Of a stretch of 64,000 bases of DNA, positions 48,048 through 58,219 are shown one piece after another. The notes under the pieces were generated by a model, which saw nothing but the letters and a program-made list of their open reading frames with translations, had not been told where the DNA came from and searched no databases. The stretch is taken from the NCBI RefSeq assembly GCF_029379315.1, contig NZ_JAQYWQ010000008.1:1-64000 (forward strand), in the 5' to 3' direction. The stretch is from Nostoc sp. S13. GTDB taxonomy: Bacteria; Cyanobacteriota; Cyanobacteriia; Cyanobacteriales; Nostocaceae. The position numbers and the translations under genes were made by a program. Numbering within the stretch: position 1 is the first letter of the stretch; each line of letters starts with the position of its first letter.

Positions 48048-50142
48048 CTTTGATCTGACTTGGTACGTTTAGGGGCAGGGTAAATGTTACCGTGCTTCCC
48101 TGCCCTAGTCCAGGGCTTTCAAGCCAGATATTACCACCCATCAGTTCCACCAATCGCTTGCAGATAGTCAGCCCTAAGCCGGTGCCCCCGTAGGAGCGCT
48201 GGGCAGAACCATCAGCTTGCACAAATGGGGAAAACAGTTGCTCTGAGTTTTCCATCTCAATACCGATACCCGTGTCGCGCACCGAGATTTGAGCCATTGT
48301 CCCAGTACTATCGACGACAGCCCGAACATCTATTTGGCCCTCATCTGTGAATTTGAAGGCATTATCCAGCAGGTTTGTCATCACCTGGCGGACTTTGATC
48401 TTGTCGGCGAAAACAGTCTCAATTTCACAGTGGAGTGTTAAAGGAATTGCCTTGTAGCGGCTTTCGGCACCTGAGAGAAAACATTGCTCTTGTAAAAGCT
48501 TTTCCAGATAAACTGTCTCCAACTCTAAGGCTATGCGTCCGTCTTCAATCTTGGCAATGTCCAGCACATCGTTAATGATAGTAACGAGATTTTGCGTCGA
48601 TTGGTAAGCGCCGTCGATATATTGGCGTAACTCCTCTTCGTCTTCATAAAGGCGCTCTTTGAGCAACTTTAAGTAGTTTAAGGTCGAGGCCAGAGGGGTT
48701 CGCAGTTCGTGGCTGGTAGAAGCCAAGAAATTGCTCTTGAGGCGACTCACCTCTTCGGCGGCAGCTCGGGCATGAGAGAGAGCTTCGTTGTGCATCTCAA
48801 CTACCAGGCGTTGCTGCCGTTCACGCTGATAGAGGCGGTTTTGGAGCACGGCCAGCGATAGGTGAATGTTCAAAGACTGGATGAGTTCCATCTCTTCGAT
48901 GCTCCAGGGGTGAGCTTTATCTTGTTTGAGCGCCTGCCATTGCGCCATTGACTGGCGGGGTCGCTGTTGGCGCTCATCAACGTCCTCATAACCCGGCCAA
49001 AGATTTTGTGTGCCGATTTGGTCACGAAAGAAGGTGAGATAGCCCAAGAATTCTTTACCATAATACAACGGTTGAACAATCAAACCCTGAATCGGTGTGG
49101 TCTGGAAAGATTCAATCAGTTGGTGCAGACGCGGTTCTTGCTGAAGATTAATTACGACTCGCAGGGCAGGTTTATCCTCTTGGGTTAAGGCAGTGTCGAT
49201 AGGAGCAGGAGTTATGCCTACCTCTTGCCAAAGGGGATGATTTTCTAGTAAGTGTGGTTGCTCAAGCTCTGATGGGGCCGGCTGATTTCCGTAAGTATAA
49301 AGATGGGCTGGTAAAGCCTCATCTGGGGAAGTGAGGTACAACCTTCCTCCAGAACTGCCAGAAGCTTTTACTGCTTGCTCCAGAACGTTATGCAAAATCT
49401 GCTCAGGCGCTAGAGGTGCGTGCAGCAGAGTGGCAATTTGATTAATAATCGCTTCGCGCTGATGCTGCTCCTGTACCTGACTCAGCAGACTTGCCTGGGT
49501 AATTGCCAGTGAAACCTGGTCAGCAAGCAATTGGATGACCTGCAAATTCTCAGATGTAATCTCTCTGGGTTCGGCATGATGAGAGATCAACAGTCCCCAG
49601 AGTTCCTGTTGATAAATTATTGGTACCACCAGAGAAGATTGCACACCCATCTGGGTGAGATAGTCCACATGGCAAGGGTCTACTGGACGGCTTAAGATAT
49701 CTTCAAGGGGTTGCTCTTGCACTTCTTCAACGGTCAAGTCCCCGGTTGCTGTAGTTTTGGGGGTCGGCAGCGAGTTAAGGATAATGCGCTGCTCGCTGAC
49801 ATTGACAATGGAGCGGGTACGTGCTTTAACAAACAAGGCCCGCGCTTGGGGGGGAATGTCATCAGCTGGATAGTGTAATCCCAGCAAAGAAGGCAGACGA
49901 TTGGGAGCACTCGCTTCGGCAACGACATGCCCATGCCCGTCGCGATCAAAGCGGTAGACCTTAGTCCGGTCGGTTTGCAAAAATGCCCGCAGTTCGATCA
50001 CAGTTGCATCTAAAATCTCTTGGAGGTTCAGGGATTGCCGGATGCGGTTCGCCATGCGAGCGAGCAGAGCTTCTTTACGTTCAGGAAGTAACTGATCTTT
50101 TAGGATTCTAAAATCGGAATTTGTAGCCAACTGGTACTCCAA
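48019..50142 (-). CDS. GAF-GAF sensor histidine kinase with phytochrome-like GAF
   Basis: 707 residues. The first GAF (about 25-215) has the phytochrome motif YPADDIP (91-97) and Cys157-His158 followed by VDYLTQMGVQSSLVVPI, the position that binds bilin in phytochromes. No PAS precedes it and no PHY follows; a second GAF-like domain spans about 230-440. A HisKA with His478 (STSHELRTPL) and a full HATPase (DNAFKFTDEG, DTGIGI, GGTGLGL) follow. It starts with TTG 50142, with ATG at codon 30 as alternative. It is co-oriented with two receivers and a second kinase, likely one operon. Confidence 0.88.
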   Translation of the reverse strand: MEYQLATNSDFRILKDQLLPERKEALLARMANRIRQSLNLQEILDATVIELRAFLQTDRTKVYRFDRDGHGHVVAEASAPNRLPSLLGLHYPADDIPPQARALFVKARTRSIVNVSEQRIILNSLPTPKTTATGDLTVEEVQEQPLEDILSRPVDPCHVDYLTQMGVQSSLVVPIIYQQELWGLLISHHAEPREITSENLQVIQLLADQVSLAITQASLLSQVQEQHQREAIINQIATLLHAPLAPEQILHNVLEQAVKASGSSGGRLYLTSPDEALPAHLYTYGNQPAPSELEQPHLLENHPLWQEVGITPAPIDTALTQEDKPALRVVINLQQEPRLHQLIESFQTTPIQGLIVQPLYYGKEFLGYLTFFRDQIGTQNLWPGYEDVDERQQRPRQSMAQWQALKQDKAHPWSIEEMELIQSLNIHLSLAVLQNRLYQRERQQRLVVEMHNEALSHARAAAEEVSRLKSNFLASTSHELRTPLASTLNYLKLLKERLYEDEEELRQYIDGAYQSTQNLVTIINDVLDIAKIEDGRIALELETVYLEKLLQEQCFLSGAESRYKAIPLTLHCEIETVFADKIKVRQVMTNLLDNAFKFTDEGQIDVRAVVDSTGTMAQISVRDTGIGIEMENSEQLFSPFVQADGSAQRSYGGTGLGLTICKRLVELMGGNIWLESPGLGQGSTVTFTLPLNVPSQIKGDNLEDPTG

Positions 50143-50162
50143 TTTTTGAGAATAATTATTTA

Positions 50163-51923
50163 TTATTTAACTAGGCTAGCAATTGCGATCGCTAATTTGA
50201 CTGGTTCTATTGGCTTAGTCAAATGTTTTTGGAATCCGGCTTCGAGAATTTGTTGCTGGTTAATCTCTCCAGCATAGGCTGTCAGTGCGATCGCTCGAAT
50301 ATCTCCCCCTTGCTCAGGCGGTAGCGATCGAATTTGCTGAATCAGCATATAGCCATCCATTTCTGGCATCCCAATATCACTTAAGAGAATATCTGGTTTC
50401 TCAAGTGCAAAGGCTTCTAGTGCTTGCGAAGCTGAGGCGAAGGCACGCACAGAGGCACCATACTCTTCGAGGATGAAAACTATTAGGTCGCGGGTGTCAA
50501 CTTCATCGTCCACGACTAGCACATTTACCCCCTGAAGATTAGGGGAACTATCAGGCAAAACCTTGTCTTCACTTATTTGAGGCTCGACACTCCTGATAGG
50601 TAACAACACAGTAAAGGTGGCACCTTTTTCATCTCCCTCACTTTCTGCGTGGACTGTTCCACCGTGCAGTTCAACGATTTGACGAACGATCGCCAGACCA
50701 AGCCCCAAGCCGCCAAAGGTTCTTGTTGTGGTATTGTCAGCTTGCCGGAAGTAATCAAACACGTGAGGCAAAAATTCTGGGTTGATGCCCTTACCCGTGT
50801 CACTCACCTGGATTTGCGCTTGTGTACCCACGGACTCAAGTGCTATTTCCACCTGACCCCCAGATGGTGTGAACTTAAGGGCGTTAGATAGCAAATTCCA
50901 GACGACTTGCTGCAAACGACTGGGATCGCCCAAAACTTGGCCGACATTCCGTTCAAATTTCGTCTTGAGTTGAACTGACTTGGCTTGAGCCGCTAGACTC
51001 ACAGTATCAAGGGCTACTTCAATGACAGCAGATAGGTCAACACAGGAGATATTTAAGCTGAGTTTGCTTTGAAGAATGCGGGAAACATCCAGTAAATCTT
51101 CCATTAGCTGAGACTGCAACTTGGCATTGCGCTCAATAGTTGCTAGGGCATAAGCCGTCTTTGCTTCATCAAATTTGCGGGTTTGCAGGAGTTTTACCCA
51201 GCCCAAGATCGGGTTGAGGGGGGAACGCAGTTCGTGAGATAGAACAGCGAGGAACTCATCTTTGAGACGATTGGCTTGTTCAGCTGCATTTTGTGCCGCT
51301 TCGCTAACGGCACGAGCGGCTTGCTCACGCCGTGCAGATTCTTCGGCTGCTTGACGGGCATTGCTACTGTAAAGAGCGGCGGCGGTAAAATTTGCGAGGC
51401 TTTTCATTAATCGCAAGTCTTCTGCATCAAACTGCCGATGCTGATCATGGGATACAATCCAAATCGTGCCAAGTGGTTGATTAGCAATCAATAAAGGAAC
51501 CACTAGGATCTCGACGATTGTTGGCTTAAACTCTTGCAAGTAGGTGAAATAGCGTTCTGGATAGGAATAAAGCAGAGGGGTTTGACGTTCTAGGCAGATG
51601 CCGCAGAAACTAGAGGTGTAAAGAGTGGGAGTTTGTTCATACGCTTCTAACATCCCGGCTAGTGCGAACCAGCGACACGTATCTTCCCCGCTCGGAGTCA
51701 CCTCAAGTAAGCTGACACCTGCTGATTCTGCCCGACACAGTTGAGTAGTGATTGTTACAAGCTTTTTGAGTAGAATTTGAGGCTGCTCAACTAGTTGCCG
51801 TACTAGGGTATGAAGTGCATCGTTCTCTTCTTTGAGGTCAGTGGTTCTGGGTACTCGACGGGACAACTCTTCAGTGATCAGAATATCATCTAAACATATT
51901 TGCTCCACTTCCTCGTTCGTCAT
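50163..51923 (-). CDS. GAF hybrid histidine kinase with C-terminal receiver
   Basis: 586 residues: a GAF domain (about 40-195), a short helical linker (190-215), HisKA with His230 (VLSHELRSPL), HATPase (NALKFTPSGG, DTGKGI, GGLGLGLAI) and a receiver at about 465-580 with the phospho-Asp in LLSDIGMPEMDG. The gene starts at ATG 51923 and ends 20 bp before the next kinase. The pair plus two receivers suggests a phosphorelay, with the kinase at 48019 as the probable light- or ligand-sensing partner (inference). Confidence 0.9.
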   Translation of the reverse strand: MTNEEVEQICLDDILITEELSRRVPRTTDLKEENDALHTLVRQLVEQPQILLKKLVTITTQLCRAESAGVSLLEVTPSGEDTCRWFALAGMLEAYEQTPTLYTSSFCGICLERQTPLLYSYPERYFTYLQEFKPTIVEILVVPLLIANQPLGTIWIVSHDQHRQFDAEDLRLMKSLANFTAAALYSSNARQAAEESARREQAARAVSEAAQNAAEQANRLKDEFLAVLSHELRSPLNPILGWVKLLQTRKFDEAKTAYALATIERNAKLQSQLMEDLLDVSRILQSKLSLNISCVDLSAVIEVALDTVSLAAQAKSVQLKTKFERNVGQVLGDPSRLQQVVWNLLSNALKFTPSGGQVEIALESVGTQAQIQVSDTGKGINPEFLPHVFDYFRQADNTTTRTFGGLGLGLAIVRQIVELHGGTVHAESEGDEKGATFTVLLPIRSVEPQISEDKVLPDSSPNLQGVNVLVVDDEVDTRDLIVFILEEYGASVRAFASASQALEAFALEKPDILLSDIGMPEMDGYMLIQQIRSLPPEQGGDIRAIALTAYAGEINQQQILEAGFQKHLTKPIEPVKLAIAIASLVK

Positions 51924-52669
51924 TACACTACTCCGCTTCTAAGAAATATTGCCTCAGCAGTTCCTGTCCAGATTGACCCAAGTTTCGTAACATTTCTTCA
52001 ATTTTTTTTAAAAAAATTTATAATGAATTTTGAATTCTGAATAAAAAGGTCTTATACACCCGCCTAATAAGGGCAGTCTACAATTTGGTGGTAGTATAAA
52101 ACCCATTTATTCATTTTCAGTTCTGGATTTTGACCAAGCCCTCCGGGCAAGGCAGGAAACAGGAGAAAAGAAAAAGTTTCTGAGAAAGCCTTTTGCCAAA
52201 AACTGGTTGGATTCAGGCCACCATACCTCCGGTATGGTGGCCTGAAATTTTATTACGGGACTCGCTACCCTACGCTATCAGTTATGGTTATAAGCCCCGA
52301 TAGATTGTTGCCTGTAGCATAAATGCCCCCTGCGTTCTTTTTTGGCTTCGTTTTATTCGCATAAAAAAAAGACTACGACAAAATTATTTGCCGTTGGTAC
52401 TTCCTGAGGGAAGATTTTGAAAGTTACTTCCAATACCAGCACGGCTTTTTCGGATGAGCGCTAGTACAGCACGGCGGAAATAAGCCATCCATTTAGAATA
52501 TATAAAACCCTTACGTAAGACTAATTACCAATTACGTTAGCGAGTCCGTTTCGCGTCATTACGAATTACACAAAGCGGTACTAGTTGCATTTACCATCTT
52601 GGGGAAATTGTCCGTTAATGAATTTGGTGAACATCAGGGAGTATGAAATTAATTTTGTATAGGTATTAA
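51924..52669. other. Non-coding region with a 16-bp perfect hairpin
   Basis: About 745 bp without a supportable gene. Beside AT-rich DNA it contains a very stable hairpin at 52212-52246. The kinase-proximal part should hold the promoter of the two-component operon. Confidence 0.45.
52212..52246. terminator. 16-bp perfect hairpin
   Basis: TTCAGGCCACCATACC and GGTATGGTGGCCTGAA form a perfect 16-bp stem around a TCC loop, followed on the plus strand by ATTTTATT. It lies 424 bp past the phosphoribosyltransferase stop, so it may be a terminator or part of a small repeat. Confidence 0.4.
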
Positions 52670-53188
52670 TCACCACAGTTGACTTACCTTAGCCGCAAGT
52701 TCTGCCGGGTTCATCTGCTCGTAGTGTTCAAAAGGTTGATGAATCCAGGGGTTGTCAGGCAGATAATCAACATAATAATTGGGTGCTATAACTGAACAGG
52801 CTTTATACCAAAGAACGGCGGTGCAAATTTCCTCAATGGGAAAATCAGTATTTTGCTTGAGCCAAGGTATACTCTGCTGGAGTGTGATCCCAGAGTCTAC
52901 CAAATCATCCACTAGGAGAATACGCGAACCTAACTTTTCGGTAGTCATTGTTAAGTGGCGCGAGAAAATTAAATTACCTCTTTCTTGCTTTCCAGTGTCA
53001 CTGTAAGATGAGGTTGCTAAAATTGCCAGGGGCTGCTGATATATACGGGAGAGAATATCTCCAACTCGCAGTCCTCCTCTAGCAAGACAGATAATCTGGT
53101 TAAATTCCCAACCGGATTCATAAATCTGAATAGCCAGTTGTTCAATTTTTTGGTGATAATCTGACCAAGAAACATAAATATCTGGCAT
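52670..53188 (-). CDS. Phosphoribosyltransferase
   Basis: 172-residue type I PRTase. Motifs are IICLARGGLRVGD (about 32-44) and the PRPP-binding ILLVDDLVDSGITLQ (about 91-105). The length and the tail (YLPDNPWIHQPFEHYEQM) resemble xanthine/hypoxanthine-type PRTases (Gpt/Hpt-like), so a purine base salvage role is likely, but the base cannot be fixed. Start ATG 53188. It stands alone on this strand. Confidence 0.85.
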   Translation of the reverse strand: MPDIYVSWSDYHQKIEQLAIQIYESGWEFNQIICLARGGLRVGDILSRIYQQPLAILATSSYSDTGKQERGNLIFSRHLTMTTEKLGSRILLVDDLVDSGITLQQSIPWLKQNTDFPIEEICTAVLWYKACSVIAPNYYVDYLPDNPWIHQPFEHYEQMNPAELAAKVSQLW

Positions 53189-53216
53189 AACTCTAACGGG
53201 AGTGGTAGATAGCTAG

Positions 53217-53400
53217 TATTGAAGGCGATGTCTAGGATGGTGGTCACTGAGCTTGCCGTTGACGCAGCCTCTCGTAGAGAAGTGCGGACTGTGACGCTCG
53301 TTCGCGTAACGTCTCCCCGAATCCCAAAGGGAGAGGAGAGGCTACAGCAAGGGAGAAGATTCGCTCTCCGTGGCGCTATGGGTGACGCAAACTTTTTATT
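53217..53400. repeat. Short-repeat block GCGTAACGTCTCCC/CTCGTAGAGAAG type
   Basis: Contains CCTCTCGTAGAGAAGTGCGGACTGTGACGCTCGTTCGCGTAACGTCTCCC and related inverted pieces, related to the repeats near 230, 13,860 and 21,200. It lies in the divergent gap between the PRTase and the MFS symporter; no gene is supported. Confidence 0.5.
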
Positions 53401-53421
53401 TGAGTATGAGTGCAAGTTATT

Positions 53422-54873
53422 ATGAACGATTCTGCTGCTGATGGCGATGCCCAACGAGATATTCTCAGTGAAAAACTCGACTTTAAAACAAAACTGGCTT
53501 ACGGTGCAGGAGATTTAGGCCCAGCAATTACTGCAAATATCTCTGTCTTTTATCTGCTGTTTTTCTTTACCAATATCGCTGGTATTCCTGCGGGTTTAGC
53601 TGGCGCTATTTTGATGATTGGCAAAATCTGGGATGGCATAAATGATCCGGTTATCGGGTTCCTGAGTGATAAAACAAAATCTCTGCGCTGGGGCCGTCGT
53701 CTTCCTTGGATGTTTTATGGAGCAATTCCCTTTGGAATTTTCTTTTTCTTGCAGTGGATTGTACCGCAATTTAGGGCAAATCAGAGTGATAATATTTGGC
53801 CGATGTTCTGGTATTACGTAGTGATTGGGGTACTATCTCAGTCCTTTTTCACGGTTGTGAATTTGCCTTATACGGCAATGACTCCAGAACTAACTCAAGA
53901 TTACGACGAACGCACCAGCCTTAACAGCTTTCGATTTACATTTTCCATTGGTGGTAGCATTCTGTCGTTGATTTTAGCGCAAATTGTTTTTTCCCAAATT
54001 GCCGATCGCCAACAACGATATCTCGTTTTAGCAGCAATTTGTACGGTAATTTCGATTTTGGCATTATATTGGTGCGTTTTTGGAGTCCGCGATCGCATCC
54101 TGGCTTTTGAGACTAAACGCATCCAGTCCGAGGAACCTGCATCTCTCTCCTTCTTGGAACAGCTAAAAATTGTCTTTAGCAACCGACCTTTTTTATTTGT
54201 TATTGGTATATATCTTTTTTCTTGGCTAGGTGTGCAGATTACAGCCAGCATCATTCCCTATTTTGTAGTCTATTGTATGGGTCTTAAAGAATCAGATGTG
54301 CCCACACTGTTGATTGCAGTTCAAGGAACCGCCCTGCTGATGCTATTTGTCTGGGGGGCGCTGAGTAAAAAAATCGGGAAAAAAGTTGTTTATTTTCTGG
54401 GAATGAGTTTATGGATAATAGCAGCCACCGGACTATTTTTCTTACAACCTGGTCAAATAGTTTTGATGTATTTGATGGCTGTGATGGCAGGTGTTGGTGT
54501 ATCTACAGCTTATCTAATTCCCTGGTCGATGATTCCAGATGTGATTGAATTAGATGAACTCCAAACCGGACAACGCAGAGAAGGCATTTTTTATGGGTTC
54601 ATGGTTTTGCTACAAAAATTTGGTTTAGCTTTCGGGCTGTTTTTGGTAGGAAATGCTTTGCAAGTATCGGGTTTCAAAGCATCTGTAGCCGGAAGTATAA
54701 TCCCTACCCAACCGGAATCGGCACTGTTTGCGATTCGCGTTGCTGTTGGCCCCATACCTACAGTTTGTGTGATTCTTGGCTTAGTTTTAACGTATTTTTA
54801 CCCGATTACCCGCGAGATGCACGCAGAAATTATGCTGAAACTCAAAGAACGGCAAGAGAAGAAGGGGAGTTAA
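53422..54873 (+). CDS. MFS transporter, GPH (glycoside/pentoside/hexuronide) family
   Basis: About 483 residues with twelve membrane segments. The start region (LDFKTKLAYGAGDLGPAI), the loop IGFLSDKTKSLRWGRRLPWM and the motif near GGSILSLILAQ fit the GPH cation-sugar symporter group (MelB/XylP-like). The substrate is not readable. The ATG at 53422 follows a GTG four codons earlier that is unlikely to be used. It is transcribed divergently from the phosphoribosyltransferase. Confidence 0.88.
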   Translation: MNDSAADGDAQRDILSEKLDFKTKLAYGAGDLGPAITANISVFYLLFFFTNIAGIPAGLAGAILMIGKIWDGINDPVIGFLSDKTKSLRWGRRLPWMFYGAIPFGIFFFLQWIVPQFRANQSDNIWPMFWYYVVIGVLSQSFFTVVNLPYTAMTPELTQDYDERTSLNSFRFTFSIGGSILSLILAQIVFSQIADRQQRYLVLAAICTVISILALYWCVFGVRDRILAFETKRIQSEEPASLSFLEQLKIVFSNRPFLFVIGIYLFSWLGVQITASIIPYFVVYCMGLKESDVPTLLIAVQGTALLMLFVWGALSKKIGKKVVYFLGMSLWIIAATGLFFLQPGQIVLMYLMAVMAGVGVSTAYLIPWSMIPDVIELDELQTGQRREGIFYGFMVLLQKFGLAFGLFLVGNALQVSGFKASVAGSIIPTQPESALFAIRVAVGPIPTVCVILGLVLTYFYPITREMHAEIMLKLKERQEKKGS

Positions 54874-54981
54874 AGAAGTTTTTTAACTAATTCCGTGGGT
54901 TTAAGTCCCCCGCTTCTATAACCGGCAAGTTTTCTGTTGACTTAAATCCTATTACAAAACTTTACTTCCGACTTCCGACTT

Positions 54982-56586
54982 CTATGAACTAGATTCATCC
55001 CAAACCACAGGAAAGGAATAATCTGAAAACGCCGATAAATCTTGATTTTTACTGCGGGTTTCTTCATCCAGAACTTTGACAACTTTGTTATAAATATCTT
55101 GTGCTTGTTGCGGGGAATCACCGATGCTGGTTAATCCCAACTTGCCAAACTGCGAAAGGCAACCCATAAGATGAAACACTGTGCCCGTTTCAGTCCCGCT
55201 ATCGAAGTGTAGTCTCTGGTCAGCGATGATATCCATCAAATCATTCGGCAATAATCCCTGATAGCGCTCTTTTTGAAGATTATCAGTAGCAATGTAGTAT
55301 TTTGGACGACCTTGCTGACTATAAAATAAGCCCGTCGAAAGGTCATAGCGACCGTTTGTTAATAGTTTCAGGGTCATGAATGGATGAGTTGTGCCGCCTT
55401 TACGTAGGTTAATTTCGATCGCCTGAATATCCCACTCTTTATTACCCTTGTCAACGGCGATAAAATCTAATCCAAATCGCTCTAAAGTGCCTTTTTCTGC
55501 TAGCTTTTTGCCAACTTGTAGTCCCAATTGCTGTAATTGCAACCGATAGCTTTCATCAGCCGGAAAGCGACAACCAAGATAAATCTGACCGTCTGGGCCT
55601 CCGAGAATTTGGTCGTGCGTTGAAAGGATTTCGACTTCGCCATTAGGTGTAATCCGTCCTTGGACACTGGGCGAACGCTTAATTTTTCCTTCCACAAAAG
55701 CTTCGGCGATTCCCCCTAATTCCGGAAGTCTTCCAGAAAAATTGTCCCAAGTCTCTTGTTTTGCTTGAAAGCGCATTATTGAAAAGCGATCGCTAATTGC
55801 TGCTACCCTTTCGGCATGAGTACCTTTACCGGGTGCTAAATTCTCAATCGGTCTCAGATCGAGCAAGGCATTCCCCTCTCCAGAAATACCTTCGTTGAGT
55901 TTTATCACTACCCGTTGTAATGTTGGTTGTCGTTCCCACAAATCACTAGTAGCTTCTGCCAAATCTGTGTGGTTCCAAATTTTTTCGCTGCCATCTGGAT
56001 ATGGTACTCCGCTTTCCTTGAAGATTTGCCGACTACCACTTTTTGTTCCCCAAATCTGTAAATCTGGTGCAGCAGCATACAGGGGTACACCTAATTTTAA
56101 AGACAATTCGCCTTCCCAGTGCGAAGAGTTGTAACAAATCATAAATGATTTGTCTAGCCTCAAAGCTTGATGAATCCGCTCTAGCAGGCGGGGACGTTCT
56201 AAAATCTTTTGGCTTAGAGGCTTAAGGGAGGAATCGTAAGTAGAAAGTAGCAGCAAGCGATTGCGAGCATGAGAAAAGGGAATTCCTGGCAATAGTTGCA
56301 GATAATAATCAATGATACTAGGATGCAACGGTACTGATGTTACATAAACCAGCCGAGTCCGGGGATTTTGCAACCGAATTAAGGAAAATAGTAATCTTTC
56401 TTCATAATGTTCGCAGCCTTCGATCTTTTGGAGTTCGCGCTGGTCGATACTCAGGGAGGGAATAATTAAAATATCCGCTTCACTATTATCAAATAGCTCG
56501 GTCGTTTTCCAGCGATCGCGCAGGGTTAATTGTAAGTGTCGAAACTTTTCAACCTGCTCTAACTCGGAAATATTTAGTGTTGCCAT
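54982..56586 (-). CDS. PGM1-like peptide ligase (ATP-grasp type)
   Basis: 534 residues related to PGM1, the ATP-grasp peptide ligase of pheganomycin synthesis. A pre-ATP-grasp part (about 1-200) precedes the ATP-grasp core (VVIKLNEGISGEGNALLDL, and EINLRKGGTTHPFMTLKLLTNG with Glu and Asn for Mg-ATP). The family joins a carboxylate to an amine or peptide; its cyanobacterial substrate is unknown. No other natural-product gene lies beside it. ATG 56586, an upstream 630-bp gap to the next gene. Confidence 0.8.
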   Translation of the reverse strand: MATLNISELEQVEKFRHLQLTLRDRWKTTELFDNSEADILIIPSLSIDQRELQKIEGCEHYEERLLFSLIRLQNPRTRLVYVTSVPLHPSIIDYYLQLLPGIPFSHARNRLLLLSTYDSSLKPLSQKILERPRLLERIHQALRLDKSFMICYNSSHWEGELSLKLGVPLYAAAPDLQIWGTKSGSRQIFKESGVPYPDGSEKIWNHTDLAEATSDLWERQPTLQRVVIKLNEGISGEGNALLDLRPIENLAPGKGTHAERVAAISDRFSIMRFQAKQETWDNFSGRLPELGGIAEAFVEGKIKRSPSVQGRITPNGEVEILSTHDQILGGPDGQIYLGCRFPADESYRLQLQQLGLQVGKKLAEKGTLERFGLDFIAVDKGNKEWDIQAIEINLRKGGTTHPFMTLKLLTNGRYDLSTGLFYSQQGRPKYYIATDNLQKERYQGLLPNDLMDIIADQRLHFDSGTETGTVFHLMGCLSQFGKLGLTSIGDSPQQAQDIYNKVVKVLDEETRSKNQDLSAFSDYSFPVVWDESSS

Positions 56587-57217
56587 AACCCTTGCTCTCT
56601 AATGATCCAAATGTAGCGTACCACGCGGCTTTTAGACAATTAGTGTGGAGGTATAGCCGCAGCGTCAAGATTCAGGATTGCTATATGTGTTTTGTAATGT
56701 TAAATATTGACATTTCCTCCTAGTAAACGGCTTTAACGCTCCAAAGCTAGAGCCGCTTACTACAAACCTTTAATTATTTAAGCAATAACAGATGATTATA
56801 AACCTAATTTAGTAACTCTTATCTCCTTAATTTATTTTCCCTCTTAAGGGTGAGCAAATTCCAGGTTAGTTTACCTCTAGGGAGCGATAAAGTACAACAA
56901 CATAATAGTTAACTTAAAAGTAGATGAAAAGGAGAAATTTTTGATCACATGAGAGTTGTGCACTTGTTTTTGCTGATCAAATGAATAGCGTGTGTCAGAT
57001 GCGAGGAAAAATAATCTAAGTCGCATACAGTTACCCGCAAGAAGTAAGTTTGGCAAGCATCTGGGGTATAAACACCTAAAATTGCAAATGGCGAGTGAGA
57101 GCCAAAGCAAAAAAGAAACCTTGGGTTAAGTTTTCGATCCAAGGTTTGGTTTTGGAACGGGGAGCAAGGCGAAATAACCAATGTCCAATTCAATATATAA
57201 TTACCAAGACAAAACCT
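56587..57217. other. Non-coding region upstream of PGM1-like and SDR genes
   Basis: About 630 bp of AT-rich DNA between two divergent genes. An imperfect stem (GTAAACGGCTTTAA / TAGAGCCGCTTAC) lies near 56,725-56,760. I see no further gene; promoters of both genes should be here. Confidence 0.4.
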
Positions 57218-58090
57218 ATGGCTAAATCAAAAGAGCAGAAAGAAAAAAAATTACAACCGCCACAGCAACAAGAAGCACCAGGTGTTGAATCAGAAATGAC
57301 ACCAAAACCGAAAGCAGATGATGCCGAGTATCGGGGTAGTGGCAAGTTACAAGATAAAGTAGCATTAATTACGGGTGCCGATAGTGGTATTGGTCGTGCT
57401 GTAGCGATCGCATTTGCTAAAGAAGGTGCAGATGTAGCGATCCTTTACCTCAATGAACACGACGATGCCAAAGAAACAAAACATTTGGTAGAAAAACAAG
57501 GGCGTCGGGCAGTAACCATTGCAGGCGATATTGGCGATGAAACTTTTTGTCAGCAAGCTATACAACAAACAGTTGGTGAGTTTGGCAAACTCGATATTCT
57601 GATCAATAACGCTGCCGAACAACATCCAAAAGAAAGTATCGAGGAAATCACCAAAGAACAATTAGAGCGCACTTTTCGCACTAATATATTCTCGATGTTT
57701 TTCATGACTAAAGCTGCACTCAAGCATTTACAAGCAGGCAGTTCTATCATCAATACTACATCGGTAACAGCTTATAAAGGCAATCCACAACTACTAGATT
57801 ACTCATCTACAAAAGGTGCGATCGTTGCCTTTACTCGCTCCTTATCACAGAATTTGGTGTCCAAAGGAATTCGCGTTAATGCTGTCGCGCCAGGGCCAAT
57901 TTGGACACCTTTAATTCCCTCAACTTTTCCCGAAGATAAGGTTGAAAGTTTTGGCAAACAAGTACCAATGGAACGACCCGGACAACCAGAAGAAGTTGCT
58001 CCTAGTTACGTATTTTTAGCCTCCGATGATGCTTCTTATATGTCTGGACAAGTCTTACATGTCAATGGTGGAGAAGTTATTAACGGGTAA
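57218..58090 (+). CDS. SDR family oxidoreductase (general-stress/glucose-dehydrogenase-like)
   Basis: About 290 residues. A charged N-terminal extension (AKSKEQKEKKLQPPQQQ, 2-18) precedes the Rossmann domain: LITGADSGIGRAVAIAFAKEGADVAILYLNEHDDAK, NNAA, catalytic Ser in NTTSV, YSSTKGAI (Tyr-x-x-x-Lys). It resembles the YhdG/YhxC group of SDRs. I use ATG 57218; an upstream in-frame GTG/ATG at 57095 would add 41 residues of low-complexity sequence. The stop is 39 bp before a family A element. Confidence 0.82.
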   Translation: MAKSKEQKEKKLQPPQQQEAPGVESEMTPKPKADDAEYRGSGKLQDKVALITGADSGIGRAVAIAFAKEGADVAILYLNEHDDAKETKHLVEKQGRRAVTIAGDIGDETFCQQAIQQTVGEFGKLDILINNAAEQHPKESIEEITKEQLERTFRTNIFSMFFMTKAALKHLQAGSSIINTTSVTAYKGNPQLLDYSSTKGAIVAFTRSLSQNLVSKGIRVNAVAPGPIWTPLIPSTFPEDKVESFGKQVPMERPGQPEEVAPSYVFLASDDASYMSGQVLHVNGGEVING

Positions 58091-58128
58091 GTAAAATAGT
58101 TAGGAGTTAGGAATTATAAACGATATGT

Positions 58129-58219
58129 TAGACATCTCCGAAAAAGAATGTAGAGACGCAAAATTTCGCGTCTCTACAAGGGTTATAGATAACGCATATT
58201 TAATTTCACCAGATGTCTA
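58129..58219. mobile_element. MITE-like element, family A copy 3
   Basis: 91 bp between TAGACATCT (58129-58137) and AGATGTCTA (58211-58219) with the GTAGAGACGC palindrome, here with one mismatch. Same orientation as copy 2. It lies just 3' of the SDR gene, followed by a short-repeat tract of TAACTC(T/C)TAACT type up to about 58,272. Confidence 0.8.
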
